Part shown: positions 63,650 to 64,000 of the stretch, piece after piece
Layout of the letters: each line of letters starts with the position of its first letter
How positions within the stretch are numbered: the first letter of the stretch is position 1
Origin: RPQJ01 sp963777725
GTDB lineage: Bacteria > Pseudomonadota > Gammaproteobacteria > Steroidobacterales > Steroidobacteraceae
DNA length: 64,000 nt
Assembly (NCBI GenBank): GCA_963777725.1
Contig: CAVZRR010000014.1
Span: 186,001 to 250,000, forward strand
Reading direction: 5' to 3'
The notes under the pieces: generated by a model
What the model was told of the DNA's origin: nothing
The model's database searches: none
The model's input: only the letters and a program-made list of their open reading frames with translations
Made by a program: the position numbers and the translations under genes

Positions 63650-64000
63650 TCGCGCGGCCTCCTCGCCTCGCCGCACGACGGCGGCAACGCGGCGTGGCGT
63701 TGATCACCGCCGTGCTGATGGTGGCGCTCGCCACGATGCTCGCCGTCGACGTCAGTTTCCGCGGCGCGCTCGACCAGCGCCGCAGTGCGACGCTGTTCGC
63801 GCTCGACCAGTCGCTCGAGATCGCCCTGGGCGCCGAAGCCTGGGCCGCCGATTTCCTGAAGCAGGACCTGCAGGAATCGCAGACCGACCACCTCGGCGAG
63901 ACCTGGGCGCGGCCCTTGCCGCCGCTGCCGATCGATGGCGGCACCGTCGAGGGTCGCCTCGAGGACCTGCAGGGCCGCTTCAACGTCAACAACCTGATCC
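63646..64000 (+). CDS. gspK: Type II secretion minor pseudopilin K, 5' part
   Basis: TTG start at 63646, overlapping the gspJ stop. 118 codons are present before the window edge. The prepilin segment RQRGVALITAVLMVALATML is followed by DVSFRGALDQRRSATLFALD, LGAEAWAADFLKQDLQES and the GspK signature EDLQGRFNVNNLI. The C-terminal saddle-like domain is beyond the edge. The protein caps the pseudopilus tip with GspI and GspJ. Confidence 0.93.
   Translation, partial: MIARPPRLAARRRQRGVALITAVLMVALATMLAVDVSFRGALDQRRSATLFALDQSLEIALGAEAWAADFLKQDLQESQTDHLGETWARPLPPLPIDGGTVEGRLEDLQGRFNVNNLI

Overview
The window comes from a GC-rich gammaproteobacterium. The right third has the conserved block fabD-fabG-acpP-fabF-pabB-pabC-mltG-tmk-holB-pilZ, followed by divergent type II secretion genes (gspG-H-I-J-K). 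That gene order, the acidobacterial/xanthomonad-type ECF sigma factor beside a TPR-containing Ser/Thr kinase, and DUF5329, PACE, HemG and rhombosortase genes point to the Xanthomonadales/Nevskiales/Steroidobacterales neighbourhood; this placement is inference. No rRNA, tRNA or CRISPR array was seen.

Layout. 1-5.6 kb: broken glgA, a RidA-family gene and a small beta protein, a membrane protein, an Old Yellow Enzyme, a polyamine-binding-type lipoprotein, remnants of an ECF sigma gene, and a PACE efflux pump. 5.6-9.8 kb: a leftward set of secreted proteins (LolA-like, OmpA-like and two Cys-rich or coiled-coil exported proteins). 9.9-13.4 kb: a Ser/Thr kinase and an ECF sigma factor, convergent. 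13.5-17.7 kb: small lipoproteins and membrane proteins, DUF5329 and a luciferase-like monooxygenase. 17.7-19.9 kb: an orphaned PIN toxin with an antitoxin remnant, a decayed IS481-type element, DUF2905 and an IS21-type remnant.

20.3-38.8 kb, all leftward, is the most unusual part: TonB-C-domain protein, CHASE2 sensor, FecR-like secreted protein, an unrecognised secreted protein, a two-partner-secretion pair (TpsB transporter and a roughly 2,000-residue repetitive TpsA exoprotein), a WD40-like/caspase fusion, an OmpA-like protein, a second caspase with a DUF4384-like tail, and two tandem paralogous membrane-anchored proteins. Several genes touch or overlap. A good sigma70-type promoter lies just upstream of tpsB. 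The locus looks like a surface/envelope system combining a sensor, an exported adhesin-like protein and two caspase-family proteases.

39-48 kb: a PadR regulator with a promoter/operator palindrome, a PspC protein, NADP-dependent oxidoreductase, MBL hydrolase, DUF4382 lipoprotein, two GFA proteins, cytochrome b561-type protein, HemG, ATP-grasp enzyme and a TIR-like (DUF1863-type) protein. 48-64 kb: endonuclease/phosphatase-fold protein, FadJ-like enzyme, cNMP-rhodanese fusion, then the fatty-acid/folate/replication block, rhombosortase and the T2SS pseudopilins running off the right edge.

Caution: many reading frames are interrupted by single-base shifts, often in short homopolymers. They also hit essential single-copy fabD, so most are probably sequencing/assembly errors, not true pseudogenes. 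Coordinates below describe the whole gene across the shift.
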